Translations under genes and position numbers: made by a program
Shown: in pieces, positions 22,943-33,439 of the stretch
Position numbering within the stretch: position 1 is the stretch's first letter
Layout: every line of letters begins with the position of its first letter
Notes under the pieces: model-generated
Seen by the model: the letters and a program-made list of their open reading frames with translations, nothing else
The model's database searches: none
Told to the model about the DNA's origin: nothing
NCBI GenBank assembly: GCA_016584305.1
Contig: JACEEZ010020019.1
Location: 101,001-165,000, forward strand
Direction of reading: 5' to 3'
DNA length: 64,000 nucleotides
From: Chionoecetes opilio
Taxonomy: Eukaryota; Arthropoda; Malacostraca; Decapoda; Majidae

Positions 22943-23215
22943 CGTTACAATCCCTGTCTTAGTCTATGGATGTGAGACATGGACACTAAATAGAGACTTG
23001 AAGAGGCAAATCAATTCCTTGGTAATTTGTGTCGTCGCAGAATCATGGGGTATCGCTGGGATGACAACGTTTCAAATCAGCGATTGCACCGTGAGACTGA
23101 ATCGAAGCCTATTATCTGTATAGTCCGTCAGTGCCAACTGTAGCCATATGGGCATGTGGCACGTTACCCTGAAACTGATCCTTCCCATCGGATTGTATCT
23201 GTAAGATACAACGCG
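22943..23215 (+). pseudogene. LINE reverse transcriptase C-terminal fragment
   Basis: The + strand reads 'VYGCETWTLNRDLKRQIN' and, after a one-base frame change near 23,020, 'RRRIMGYRWDD', 'SNQRLHRETESK' and 'YGHVARYPETDP'. The 'LLYGCETW...RRIMGYRW...VSNQ' order is typical of the C-terminal end of RTE/I-type LINE polyproteins. No catalytic residues are included. The element's 3' end should lie near 23,220, where a hairpin begins. Confidence 0.8.
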
Positions 23216-23223
23216 GTAAGATA

Positions 23224-23278
23224 CAAAGTTTACAGATAAGGTTGTATGAGTAAGGTACAACCTTGTCTGTAAACTTTG
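23224..23278 (+). repeat. Hairpin with 23-bp stem
   Basis: Left arm 23,224-23,246 ('caaagtttacagataagg' then 'ttgta') is complementary to 23,256-23,278 with a single G:T-type mismatch and a 9-base loop. It lies exactly between the LINE end and the SINE head. Origin unknown: a tiny foldback element or a local inverted duplication. Confidence 0.8.
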
Positions 23279-23700
23279 GGGAGGCAGTGTCCGACTGGTT
23301 AGCGTCTTGGAATGGTGAGCTCGTTGTCCCGAGTCCGAATCATGCCAGGCCAACTCATTTGGCCATCTTTAACGTGGTCGACAAGAGCCTGGGAGGTGAG
23401 CATAAGGTCCCGAGTTCAAGTCCTACCAAGGAGCAATTGTAAATCCATCTTTGAGTGGCCGAAGAAACCCGCATGCTACATTCATGTTCTTTCGACTGTG
23501 ACTTCAAGTACGGCGGAGGAAACACCAGGTGGCAGCATGAGCCAAAACTGATGGTTGACCATCACAGAAAACTGATGGTTGACCATCACAGAAAACTGAT
23601 CTTCCCCTATAGATCACAGGTGTCACTATAAAAATTCAGCCTGCGCCACCAACGGGCGAGGGCCAACCATCACGACCCTCCAGAATGTGCAGGGTCAACC
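23277..23700 (+). mobile_element. tRNA-derived SINE with two tRNA-like heads
   Basis: First head: 'gactggttagcgtc' (A-box-like) and 'cgagtccgaatc' (B-box-like). A second head follows with 'gagttcaagtcc' at about 23,415. The body matches the SINE at 27,364-27,714: 'gtggccgaagaaacc', then 'atcacaggtgtcactata', 'cctgcgccaccaacgggcg' and 'gggccaaccatcac'. A 24-bp phrase ('aaaactgatggttgacc'...) is repeated three times near 23,547-23,600. This dimeric head is absent from the 27-kb copy. Confidence 0.7.
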
Positions 23701-23723
23701 ACCTGAGCCGTCAAGGAAAAACA

Positions 23724-23800
23724 TACTGTATTTTACGGCTTATAAGACGCACTTTTTTCCTAAAAAATACCCTGAAAAATACTCATGCGTCTTCCAAGAC
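23724..23800 (+). repeat. TAAGACGC repeat end, copy 1
   Basis: 'tactgtattttacggctta' followed by 'taagacgcac' matches 28,812-28,865. Both copies continue with an 'aagacgca'/'cttggaagacg' phrase, so the element may end in inverted repeats like a small DNA transposon. Class not determined. Confidence 0.5.
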
Positions 23801-24004
23801 GAATGTTGGAATGAGACTGCCGCCAAGACTGGGGAGCCGTTCCGCGGCAACTTCCACCTTGTCAAATTGGCACCAACCGCACCACCTATCGTCTGCTAGT
23901 GTTGATGTATCGACTTTAGTGTTGATGTATCATTTACACCAGGCTGTCACACGTATCACAAGCTAAGACTTGGCTCTTTGCCTTTTTTAACTTGCCTTTT
24001 TGAA

Positions 24005-24576
24005 ATCCGGCTATCACCAAGTGGAGATGGCGGAGGACAAGGAGAAAAACCGCTTTCTCCCCTTTAGGCAGGGCCTGTGGCACTTCAATGTGATGCCTTG
24101 CGGTCTCTGCAACGCCCCGGGGTGTGTTTCGAGCACCTAATGGAGAAGGTGCTCGAGGGCTGCAGTGGAAGTCTATCTCGACAATGTAGCTACTACTTGT
24201 CGTGGGAGGTACTTTTGAGGAGGAGCTGGGGGAAGAAGTGTTGCGCCGTCCCGAGGAAGGCTAATCTCAAGCTCAGCCCCACTAAGTGTACTCTCTTCCA
24301 GCATGAGGTGCCTTTCTTGGCACCTTTTCTTTTTCTTTAACGCAGACAGCCTGAGCCTCCGCCCGTGTGAGCCTGACTGTGCTCACTGTGTTAAGAGGGT
24401 GCCCGATCCGGTGTGCCAACGCCTATGAGTGGGAGACGGATCCAGCGAGGTCCAAGAGCGCTGGAGGAAGAGACAGCGGGAGGATCCTGACCTCGCCCCT
24501 GTGGTCCGCTGGCTGGAAGCAGGCACCGAGAGACCCCATTGGGAGGAGGTGGCACCCGAGAGTCCTGCCACCAAGT
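24005..24576 (+). pseudogene. Ty3/gypsy pol relic: reverse transcriptase to linker
   Basis: The + strand at 24,005-24,150 reads 'GYHQVEM..DKEK' and 'GLWHFNVMPCGLCNAP', a central gypsy RT block. Frameshifts follow near 24,125 and 24,165, then 'FEHLMEKVLEG' and 'VYLDN' where the catalytic YLDD is expected. 'LKLSPTKC' (about 24,270) is the start of the thumb region. Further on (24,480-24,570), 'DPDLAPVVRWLEAG' and 'RPHWEEV' match the linker between RNase H and integrase. RNase H itself is missing, so there is an internal deletion. The relic is cut at 24,576 by an LTR element. Confidence 0.8.
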
Positions 24577-25186
24577 TGTTAAGGCATTTATAAAGGGTAG
24601 AAACGTATGTATGTATGTATGGGGGTGGCAGCCAGTGTGGCCGGCTACACCTAGTTACTGCAGACTCAGCAAAGATAGAAGGCCGGCATGGTTATATTGA
24701 GATGTCACGTACCATTATTATGCATCTCTTATAAATAAATGGTAACATAATAGACATTTATATAGAGTAGTTATATTATCAGCTTATTCTGTGGTAGAAA
24801 CATTACTTGCTCTTTACTATATGTTTAATAGTGGAGCAGAAGTATATGTAGATAAATAAACATGGTAGTTGTCAATTGCTTGGCAGGGGGCACAGAGCTC
24901 TCTCTGCCAACGATAGGTAGAAGGGCGACTGCCCTTCTACCTAGGGTAGAGACGGAGCTTAACAGGGACTCCTGTATATTTCGTCAAAGTGTATATATTG
25001 TAGATTAACAATAATACTACCTCAATTACCCTGGCGTCTCTACATCCTCACGAAACCACAGATTAACATTCCAACGTTAACAGATTAAAAGAAACGTGAA
25101 TTACTGGACCATTGACTCATCATCCACATTCCAAGGTGAGTCTACCTGTGTGAATAATTGCTTGCGTAAAGGTATAATCCAGAACA
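24577..25186 (+). repeat. 5' LTR of the nested LTR element
   Basis: 610 bp. Contains a (GTAT)n run at 24,606, 'cttataaataaatgg' (TATA-like) near 24,730, and a short palindromic 'agaagggcgactgcccttct' segment near 24,930 that the 3' LTR has lost. Very similar to the other LTR outside the SINE, so insertion is not ancient. Confidence 0.85.
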
Positions 25187-25416
25187 ATTGGTGGCGGCGT
25201 GTGGCACGAATATTATTATCAGTGCTGAACAATTACAATTACGTTGAAACTGTGTGTTGGAATTCGTGGTTGTGAGGGAGAAAAAACTTTTTGAAACAAA
25301 AACTAAACTTTGAACCAAGCAGCAGCTTGGCCAGTGAATTAAGGAAGAGAGGCCTTTCTTGGCCTTGGTCGAGACGAGCTGACGCAGCGAGTACTAGGCC
25401 TGGGTATAGCTTCATA

Positions 25417-25945
25417 AACGTCAGTCGATCCTTCTGAAGGTCTATAATGAAAATAACATGAAATACATCCCATTTCATGTTAATCGCACTGGAAAATTCA
25501 TTTATTTGAGATAAATACACTTTCGTCATGAACGGCTATAACCTACGACCCCGAGTCTAACTAATTTTCTTTCACATCATGCATGTGAAATGTATGTATT
25601 GCATGTTACTTTCATTATAGATCTTCGGAAGGATCGACTGACCTTCATGAAGCAAATTTAAGGTCATGCACGGCTATAATTTTATGACCCCAAGTCTAAC
25701 TACTTTTCTTTAAACATCATGTTATGTGAAATGTATGTATTGCATGTTATTTTCATTATAGATCTAAGGAAGGATCGACTGACCTTCATGAAGCTAATAA
25801 GGTCATGCACGGCTATAAATCTACGACCCCGAGTATAACTACTTTTCTTTCAAATATGCTATGTGAAATGCATGTATTGCATGGTTATTATCATTATAGA
25901 CCTTTAGAAGGATCGACTGACCTTCATGAAGCTAACCTTGTTGCA
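25417..25945 (+). repeat. Head-to-head then direct tandem array inside the LTR element
   Basis: A unit of about 131-140 bp occurs at least three times in direct orientation (about 25,526-25,945), each with 'gtcatg(c/a)acggctata', 'gacccc(g/a)agt(c/a)taact', 'gtgaaatgtatgtattgcat' and 'aaggatcgactgacc'. At 25,417-25,490 a partial copy stands in the opposite orientation ('gtcagtcgatccttctgaa'). The transcript could form a long hairpin. Function unknown. It occupies a third of the interior. Confidence 0.8.
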
Positions 25946-26918
25946 TGCCAATCATGTTATAGCTAGGCCATTCCTTTGCTTTGCCCAAGCCAAGCGAGAC
26001 CTTGTCAATCCTTAGGTAGGGTGTCTCAGTTATTATTTGAGACAGCTATGGATGAACATTGTCCGAGACTTGCAGGAGGACTATAAACGACTGGGTTTAA
26101 AATTTTGGCGGCTAACTTAATGGCTTATTAACATTAACAATTAATTAACATTAACAGTAAAAGGTTGGAAAATTCTTATGTTTATCTCTGACACCTTTTG
26201 AATATTTTTGCCTTTACCTATTAAAAAGGGCAATCCCGCTTAATAGAGTGCGAACAGTGCGATTTTGCGTTTTGATGCTCTCAACTGATTTTATTTCTTT
26301 TTGACAAACTTTTCTAGTTTTTTAATCCTCATTCACTGTGGTGTCCAATATTGCGGCGATTAAACCAAACATGGTAGATGCAGCTAGGGAGAGTAACCGC
26401 GAGTCTTTATACTGAGGAGGATTCTTACATACACAGGTGACTAGATAATGGTCAAGATGAATTAATAAGCAACCTTGTTCAAACAGGATGCTATTCAGCA
26501 CTACTATCCGGTCTTGTAAGTAACGCTTACCATGGATGTTATTGTAGTGCATGTCACCTTTAAGTCATCAGAGATTTTTGAGACTCATCGTGTGGAATCT
26601 CTTCAGAGTTTAACATTCGCTAGAATATCTTTTGTTACTAATTTACCTTCTCTGAGATCAAGTTCTCTGACGAGTCGCAGTATGCAACTCGCGGCTCTGG
26701 AGAACGAATCTCCTGATTACCTAAACTCCATTGTTTTCATCCCAGTGTACTATAGCTACTTTGTTATTGTGTTACAGCGAACTATCACGTTAGGCAAGTA
26801 TCTTTTTACTTGAAAAAGTTCAATCTTCACAGGTCTGACAGGTATTACACATTTTTACATGGTTAGGTACATTTTATTATGCCGCGTGGCGCGCGCAGGC
26901 GCGCCGTGACCGAGCGAT

Positions 26919-27877
26919 GTTAAGGCATTTATAAAGGGTAGAAAGTATGTATGTATGTATGTATGGGGGTGGCAGCCAGTGTGGCCGGCTACACCTAGTT
27001 ACTGCACTCAGCAAAGATAGAAGGCCGGCATGGATAAATTGATGATGTCACGTACCATTATTATGCATCTCTTATAAATAAATGGTAACATAATAGATAT
27101 TTATATAGAGTAGTTATATTATCAGTTTATTCTATGGTAGAAACATTACTTGCTCATTACTATATGTTTAATAGTGGAGCAGAGGTATATGTAGATAATA
27201 AACATGGTAGTTGTCAACTGCTTGGCAGGGGGCACGGAGCTCTCTCTGCCAACGATAGTAGAAGGGCGACTGTCTGAGCTAGGGTAGAGACGGAGCTTAA
27301 CAGGGACTCCTGTATATTTCGTCAAAGTGTATATATTGTAGATTAACAATAATACTACCTCAATTTTGGGGAGGCGGTAGCGGAATGGTTAGCTTCTCCG
27401 ACTGGCGTTCTCGGTGACCCGAGTTCGATCCCGAAGAAACCCAAAACCTTTCTGCACCGTCGAGTGGCCTAAGAACACCTACATGCCCTGCTCATCAACT
27501 CTACCTTCGAATGCGAGTGCATCGGAGGACACAGGGGGGCAGCATTGAGCCTCTAATCACAGGTGTCACTATAAGAATCCTGCCTGCGCCACCAACGGGC
27601 GAGGGCCAACCATCACAGCCCTCAAGTGAACCTCCAGAGCCTACCATCCGAGCCTGGATCAGCACTGCCTACTGGCGCTATAGGCAGAATTGAAAAAAAA
27701 AAAAAAAAAAAAAATTACCCTGGTGTCTCTTACATCCTCACGAAACCACTGATTAACATTCCAACGTTAACAGATTAAAAGAAAAGTGAATTACTGGACA
27801 TTGACTCATCATCCACATTTCAAGGTGAGTCTACCTGTATGAATAATAATTACTCGCATAAAGGTATATCCAGAACA
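26919..27877 (+). repeat. 3' LTR of the nested LTR element, carrying a SINE
   Basis: Matches the 5' LTR from its first base to 'ccagaaca', but with about 350 bp of SINE inserted at 27,364. It has an extra (GTAT) unit near 26,945 compared with the 5' LTR. Confidence 0.85.
27364..27714 (+). mobile_element. tRNA-derived SINE with poly(A) tail
   Basis: A-box region 'ggcggtagcggaatggtta' and B box 'gagttcgatcc' near 27,420, a body shared with 23,277-23,700, then 'ggcgctataggcagaattg' and about 22 A. Inserted in the 3' LTR between 'cctcaatt' and 'accctgg'. AATT flanks both sides, although the tail makes the duplication ambiguous. The single head here contrasts with the dimeric head at 23.3 kb. Confidence 0.85.
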
Positions 27878-28125
27878 AAGTGTCTCGTGGACCAGTGGAC
27901 CGCGCTACGGCTGGGCTGGACGAGGTGTATTATAAAAGCGTTGGGTGGACGCTGGCAAGGAGGAAAGTAGGTGGCTGATGGTGGTGCCACACGCCCTGAG
28001 AGCTGAGCTGCTGCGGGAAATGTACGCAGGGCAGAGCTCATGAGTGGCCACCAGGTCGGGAAAAAGACGCTGTGTCGCCTCCGCCAGCGTTTTTATTGGG
28101 TCAGCATGCGGCGTGATGTGGAAGG
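27878..28125 (+). pseudogene. Ty3/gypsy pol relic: integrase zinc-binding region
   Basis: Continues the gypsy relic interrupted at 24,576. In broken frames I read a 'PHALRAELLREM' type stretch (about 27,990-28,020), 'SGHQVGKKTLCRLRQ' and 'RFYWVSMRRDVE' at 28,040-28,125. This is the H-H-C-C zinc-binding start of a gypsy integrase with a conserved 'FYWP..DV'-like end. The catalytic DDE core does not follow recognisably. Confidence 0.75.
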
Positions 28126-28736
28126 AACGCCGGGAGGAGTTGCCAGAGGCAGTCGCCGGCGGCCAGGGAGCAGGGAAGGGCTAAGGTTGTTTCACAGGCG
28201 TGCCAAGGGTAGACGAAGCTCCCTGTGGCTAACGGCGCCTGGGTGAAAGGTGACAGCTAGCTGTGCTCCGGTTTGTGTGGTAAAGTGGCGTCCTCTCGCC
28301 GCCCGGTGGCCGTAATGACAAAGGGAAAGTAGGTGACTGTGGTAGTGCCCTACGACGGCCGCAGAGGTCGGGGTCATGAAGTGTTGGGTTTGTTGTGTTA
28401 CCTAGTACAGGAATGAAAGAAGTGGAGGTGTTTCTCTATCCCTGGTGTGTGTAGTGGCGTGTGGTGATGTGTATAGTGACCTTGAGCTTGTACTGTTAGT
28501 TACTTGAATATACAGCAGAAAAGGACCCCTGTGTTTGCCTAAGGCCTTCTACCTGAGTGTGTGAATAGCCAGACAGTAGGAAAGCAGCCTGGTAAGTCCT
28601 CAGTTCTAGTACGAGCCTGGTAAACTTGCTACGCGTCCCCTCTGTCTAGCACCTGCCTACTTCACTGCTCTCACGAAAGCAGCCCGGAGCAGGTATTAGG
28701 AGCCTAGCTGAGGACAGTAGGGGCGGGGGCGTAATA
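28126..28736. other. No gene recognised downstream of the integrase relic
   Basis: GC-rich sequence, possibly decayed gypsy integrase or 3' region. Several short open stretches but no DDE motif and no LTR matched to an upstream partner. Confidence 0.4.
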
Positions 28737-28749
28737 ATATATACATATA

Positions 28750-28812
<63 letters not shown>

Positions 28813-28816
28813 TACC
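28737..28816. repeat. (AT)n microsatellite
   Basis: About 80 bp of (AT)n, followed at once by the TAAGACGC repeat end at 28,812. Confidence 0.9.
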
Positions 28817-28870
28817 GTATTTTACAGCTTATAAGACGCTGCATCTTGGAAGACGCACCCTGATTTTGGA
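28812..28870 (+). repeat. TAAGACGC repeat end, copy 2
   Basis: 'taccgtattttacagctta' then 'taagacgc', the same as 23,724. It is followed by 'cttggaagacgcaccctg', giving an internal 'gacgc' inverted pair. Orientation is the same as copy 1. Confidence 0.5.
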
Positions 28871-29227
28871 AAGAAATTTCTAAGAAAAAAAAAAACCACC
28901 AAAACTGTTGTCCGATATACGTACAGTCATTTTCACACAAGAACACACTCACTATTCATTATCTTCATTCAGCACTGCTCATCAGCCATTTTTATTTGAC
29001 CGTTTTTATTTTACCGCTGATTTTTTTTTAACTGTTCAAAAAATTCGCCGTCACATGGAGACATCGCTGCAATCCAAGTAAAACTGCTGCGACACCGCTG
29101 CTACAAAATGAAACTGCGGCGACACTGGTGAGACATCGTTGATTCAACTTGACTGTTGTGACACCGCTGAGACTGAGACGCTGAGATTGTAAGTTCTGAT
29201 GATGATATGTGTAAAATTTTAAATGAT

Positions 29228-29505
29228 TAGTTCTTAAGTGTTTTTACTCAGGAGGATGTGCAGATGGTACCTGATAGTGAACAGATGTTTAGAGGAAAGG
29301 ATGACGAAAAACTCAAAAGATATTGTGATACCTAAAGCAATGGTAAGAGGGTATAGATATAAGGAAGAATTTTAAGTCACCAGGACCAGATGAAGTTTAT
29401 CCCAGAGTATTAAAAGAATGCAAATAAGTTGTTAGTGAGCCATTAGTGCACCTCTTTAGGAAATCAGTTGATATAAGGGAGGTGCCCTCCCTTAGGACAA
29501 AGCAT
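29228..29505 (+). pseudogene. CR1/Jockey-like LINE RT fragment
   Basis: Same family as 16,199-19,563 but on the + strand. Matching phrases are 'gatagtgaacagatgttt', 'ttaagtcaccaggaccagat' (the SPGPDE box) and 'cccagagtattaaaagaatg'. It covers the region just before the RT fingers, and both ends are truncated. It ends near 29,505 with an imperfect 'gaggtgccctccctt'. Confidence 0.8.
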
Positions 29506-30469
29506 AAAACAACACTGAAATAGGGTAGGTTATAGTCATGATATAAACTACTGTGTATCATCTTCAGTGGCACATAAAAATCAGTAGTGATGCTATAATT
29601 CGTAATATAGGGCGCGGGCGACTTTAGGGCACCGGCGACTGAGTGTTTTTATACGGTACCGTAGAAAACCCCTTGGTCCCCACCTCCCACGATTTTTCCC
29701 CCAACCCAACCAATATTACAAATTTTAGAAATCACTATTGATTTTGTCCCCAAGAAGATGATCCCACAGTGGGTTTTATATCATGACTAAAAATCTACCC
29801 TTTAAAGTTGTTTTGTTTGTATCTGCAATTTAAATGTTTAAAATTTTTCCCTACTAGTTGTTTTTTTTCGGGGACGACGACGGGGGGCGGGGGGACACCC
29901 CAAAAACTTTAAACACTAGCTAGCGTTTCTTAGGTACCCCTTTACCAACGCCACCACTCGGTTTTTTTTTTTGAATATTTAAATTTATAGCCAAAATTGA
30001 CACAGACTTCCAGATAGCCCCTTTCCCAAACCCTTTCCCTAAAAATTATGGATGTAGAAAATAAGTTTAACATCACCAGAAGTTTTTAAATAAAAAAAAC
30101 TTTGTCCTGGGGATTTAAAAAACCCTTTCTTCCTTTTGGGCCCCAAGTTTTTGGGAAAACCAGTTATTTCAGTTCAGGGTTGGGTTCATTTCCCGGGGTC
30201 TGGGTTCGTGGTCAAAAAATGGAACGAAAAAAAACCCCCTTTTTTTTGTTACAAACCCCAAACTCAGCGGCGAGCAAGCAAAGGAAGGGGCGTTTTCTCC
30301 GGTTTTGTGTAGGGCTGTCCCGGCTTTAAATACGATGATACTGTGAAAAAAACAGAAATAAATGATGTCCCACAAACATGTGGGGTCTTTTGGGTAAATT
30401 ACGTGTTTTGATACCGAATTCAGTATAATAGCGGGAGTTTTAAAAAGCCCAGTCAGTGGGGGGCACTGG

Positions 30470-30979
30470 GTGAGGAAAAAGGGGCCCGGGAGAGATGAGA
30501 AAAAAGAGAAAGGGAAGAAAAGGAGAGAGAGAGAGGGGAGAGGGAAAAAGAGAGGAGAGAGGGGGGGGGGGGTGGGGGGGGGGAGAGGAGAGAGAGAAGA
30601 GAAAAAGAGAGAGAGAGGGGAGAGAGAGAGAAGAGGAGAGAGAGAGAGGAGAAAAGGAGAGAGAGAGAGGGGAGAGAGAGAGAGAGGAAAGGAAGGGGGG
30701 GGGAAAAAAGGGGAAAAGGAGGGGGATGGAGAAAAAAAAAAAAAAAAAAAAAGGGGGGGGGGGGGGGGGGGGAAAAAGAGAGAGGAAAGGGGGGAAGAGA
30801 AAAGAGAGAAAAAGGGGAAAGGGGAAGAGAAAAAAGAGAGAGGAGAAGAGAGAGAGAGAGGAGAGAGAAAAGGGGAAAAGGGAAAAGAAGGGAGAGAGAG
30901 AGAGGAGAGAAGAGAGAAAAGAGGAGAGAGAGAGGGGAAGAGAGAGAGAGAGAGAGAGAGAGAGGAAAGGAAAAAAGGG

Positions 30980-31013
<34 letters not shown>

Positions 31014-31187
31014 GAGAAGAGAGAGAGGAGAGGAGAGGAGAGAGGAGAGAGAGAAAAAAAGAAAGAGAGAAGGAAAAAAAAGAGAGAGAAGGAAAAAAGG
31101 AGAAGGAAAAGGGAGGGAGAGAGAGGGGAGAGAGGAGAGAGAGAGAGAGGAGAGAGAGAGAGAAGGGAGAGAGAGAGAGAAGAGAGG

Positions 31188-31224
<37 letters not shown>

Positions 31225-31250
31225 AAAGATTTCATCCTATCTAGACAAGT
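30470..31250 (+). repeat. 780-bp polypurine (GA/GGAA) tract
   Basis: Almost no pyrimidines on the + strand for nearly 800 bp: (GA)n mixed with G-runs up to about 16 and A-runs up to about 22. Open frames on both strands (Arg/Glu/Gly/Lys or Ser/Leu/Pro) follow from this composition and are not genes. Such tracts can form triplex DNA. A second tract of about 110 bp lies at 31,331-31,442. Confidence 0.9.
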
Positions 31251-31332
31251 AGGCCCAGAGCCCAACTAAAAGGGGTTTTTTGACTATAAAAACGCCGCCA
31301 CGTCGCACGAACTGGGCGGCTCAAACCGCTGG
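31233..31332 (-). mobile_element. Degenerate SINE remnant (TATC-tail family)
   Basis: 'catcctatctagacaagtag', 'gactataaaaacgccgccac' and 'ggcggctcaaaccgctg' match the SINEs at 39,751 and 58,664. It is sandwiched between the two GA tracts. The tRNA head is missing. Confidence 0.65.
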
Positions 31333-31350
31333 GGGAGAGAGAGAGAGAGA

Positions 31351-31382
<32 letters not shown>

Positions 31383-31449
31383 AGGAGAGAGAAGAGAGAA
31401 AAGAGGGGAGGGAGAGAGAGAGGGGGGGGGGAAAAAAAAAAGCGGCATT

Positions 31450-32500
31450 GTTTGTTATGACTGAAAACTTATGTCTACCGACCCTCCCAATGTGGGTGAG
31501 AAAGTTAAAGGTCTTGCTGAGTCACTAACGCGTCCCTCGGACCCGGTTTCGTCGAAAAGGGAACCCCGATTTGGGTTCCGGGAAAAATGGGGCCCAGATC
31601 CAAAACAAACATACCCCGGGTGTATGTCAGTGTTTTTGAGATACTCCTCTTTCGAAAACTTTTTGGATCAGGAGTTTACATCTGCGCCAAATCGGACGTC
31701 CAACGCCGGGACTTACCCCTCGGTGCAAGTCTGCGCCCAACCCCCCTGGCTGGATCCAGCAAGCGTCTTACTCCATTTCCGGGGACTCACAGGGCCCAAT
31801 ATTATGGCGTAGTTTTTACACCCCCTCGTTTGAGGAGGTGTAGAGAAGGTGTATTCATATATATAAATAAAATGTTTTTTATTAGCCTAATAGACGTTCC
31901 CCACCGAGGAAAGGATTGAAATATAAGCCTATTGGAGTGGGGCACGGCGTGTGTTTACAAATTTTTAGGAGATAAAGCCTTGGTGGGGGGGCCGCCTCAG
32001 TCGTGTAGGTATGCCTTCGGTGTTTTTTTTTGTATTAGTTCGTTATTGGGCAGCCCCATTTTTTTTAGACCATAGCGGAGCCCTGTGAGCAGAATTGTTG
32101 TGGGAAGGGGCAGCCTGGCATCCCCCGGCTAGATTAATGTTGTTTACTATATCGAATTTTTGGACGTTTTGAGAATAAACTTTTGTTCTGACCCTGCCCT
32201 TAGTGCCCTTTTGCACTAGGTTAGGTCACTAGGACGTTTGACCCCATTCCCCCTGAATGGTAGTTAGGTAAATTTTGCAGCCTTTAATGGTCGTCCCCAA
32301 CGGGGGAAGGGTCGCCACCGTCGGAGAATGTTCCATTTTGGAAAATTTTTTTGGAACTCACCCTTCCGGCTTTGACTAAAATAAAATACCGCACTGTATG
32401 TAGCTTATTGTACTTCACTCTGAAAATTCCCAGGGGTGCGCTAAACCCTTTGGGTTAACCCCCGGCCGTATGAAATATGAGGGCCTCAAAAAATTTAAGC
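31450..32500. other. No gene recognised
   Basis: Mixed sequence within the doubtful-quality zone. The + strand open stretch at 31,471-31,812 has no recognisable motif. Confidence 0.4.
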
Positions 32501-32504
32501 CCAG

Positions 32505-32825
32505 TTGGGTTTAGGTTGGGTATACTTTGGGTTTAAAAGTTAGGTTAGGTTAGGTATACTTTTGGTTAAAGGGTAGGTTGGGTATATTTTTGGGGTTTAA
32601 AGGGTTAGGTTAGGTTTATTTTGGGGGTTAAGGTTAGGTTAGGTTATTTTGGGGTTTAAGGTTAGAAATACTTTGGGTTAGGTTTGGGTTAGGTATACTT
32701 TGGGGTTAAAGGGTTGGTTAGGTTCGGTTGGGTATCTTTGTGGTTAAGGTTTAGGTTAGGTTGGGTATACTTTGTGGTTAAGGTTAGGTTAGGTATTTTT
32801 GTGGTTAAGGTTGGGTTGGGTTAGT
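32505..32825 (+). repeat. Degenerate tandem array with TTAGG units
   Basis: About nine units of 30-40 bp built on 'ggtatactttgtggttaagg' with 'ttaggttagg' between them. TTAGG is the usual arthropod telomere pentamer, but here it is only part of a longer unit. A related stretch lies at 35,218-35,370 with 'ttaaaacctataagg'. Confidence 0.75.
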
Positions 32826-33439
32826 TTTTTACATATAGTGACTTTGATGTTTTTTTTGGGAGCCAAAAATTTCACTTATTTTGCTTCCCCCACCCAAAAA
32901 CCCCGTACCCCCGCCAGTTCCCAGGCGTTGGCTATGGGGGAAAAAAAAAGATGGGGTGAAGGTTTTCTTTCAAAGTTTGACCTCCTTTTTTTTTTACGTC
33001 GGCGAGATTCCTATTAAGCGACAGTTACAATTTTATTTATAACTAAAGTCCCCAATCTATATTTAAACAGTTTTACCCCTTTTTTTGTGAATTAGGGACC
33101 GAAATGGGGGGTTTATTTTATGATTGGGGAGTCTGGGGTTTTGACATGTTCAAACCAATGTCTATGTTTTGTTTTGAAGTGTAGTTATAAATTTTTTGGG
33201 GACAAGCAAAAAAAATTGCCCAATAACGAAATACCTTTTATTTTTTTCATTTGCACCTTTGCAAGGGGAACTCGCCGAAAATTTTTTATGTCGGCGACTT
33301 CTGGGTTTGGGTGTTTCATTTAATGGACGATAACTGCGCGGTCACTACCCCCTTTAACCCAAAATGCGTTTTTATATTATTTTTTGTTTAGTATACTGTA
33401 CAGTTTAAATGCACTTCCGCGTAACTTTAAAACTTAGGA

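Larger units (their letters stand above)
24577..27877 (+). mobile_element. Complete but apparently non-coding LTR retroelement
   Basis: Two direct repeats with TG...CA ends bound a 3.3-kb element: 24,577-25,186 and 26,919-27,877, both starting 'tgttaaggcatttata' and ending 'ccagaaca'. AAGT precedes (24,573-24,576) and follows (27,878-27,881) it, a 4-bp target duplication. 'ggtggcggcgtgtggc' immediately after the 5' LTR is a plausible primer-binding site. The 1.73-kb interior shows no gag or pol, so it should depend on another element. It lies inside an older gypsy pol gene. The 3' LTR is longer because it received a SINE. No polypurine tract is obvious before the 3' LTR. Confidence 0.85.

Noticed and set aside
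30453..31265. Open frames of 250-270 codons on both strands
   Set aside because: Pure consequence of a polypurine tract. No start context, domain or complexity.
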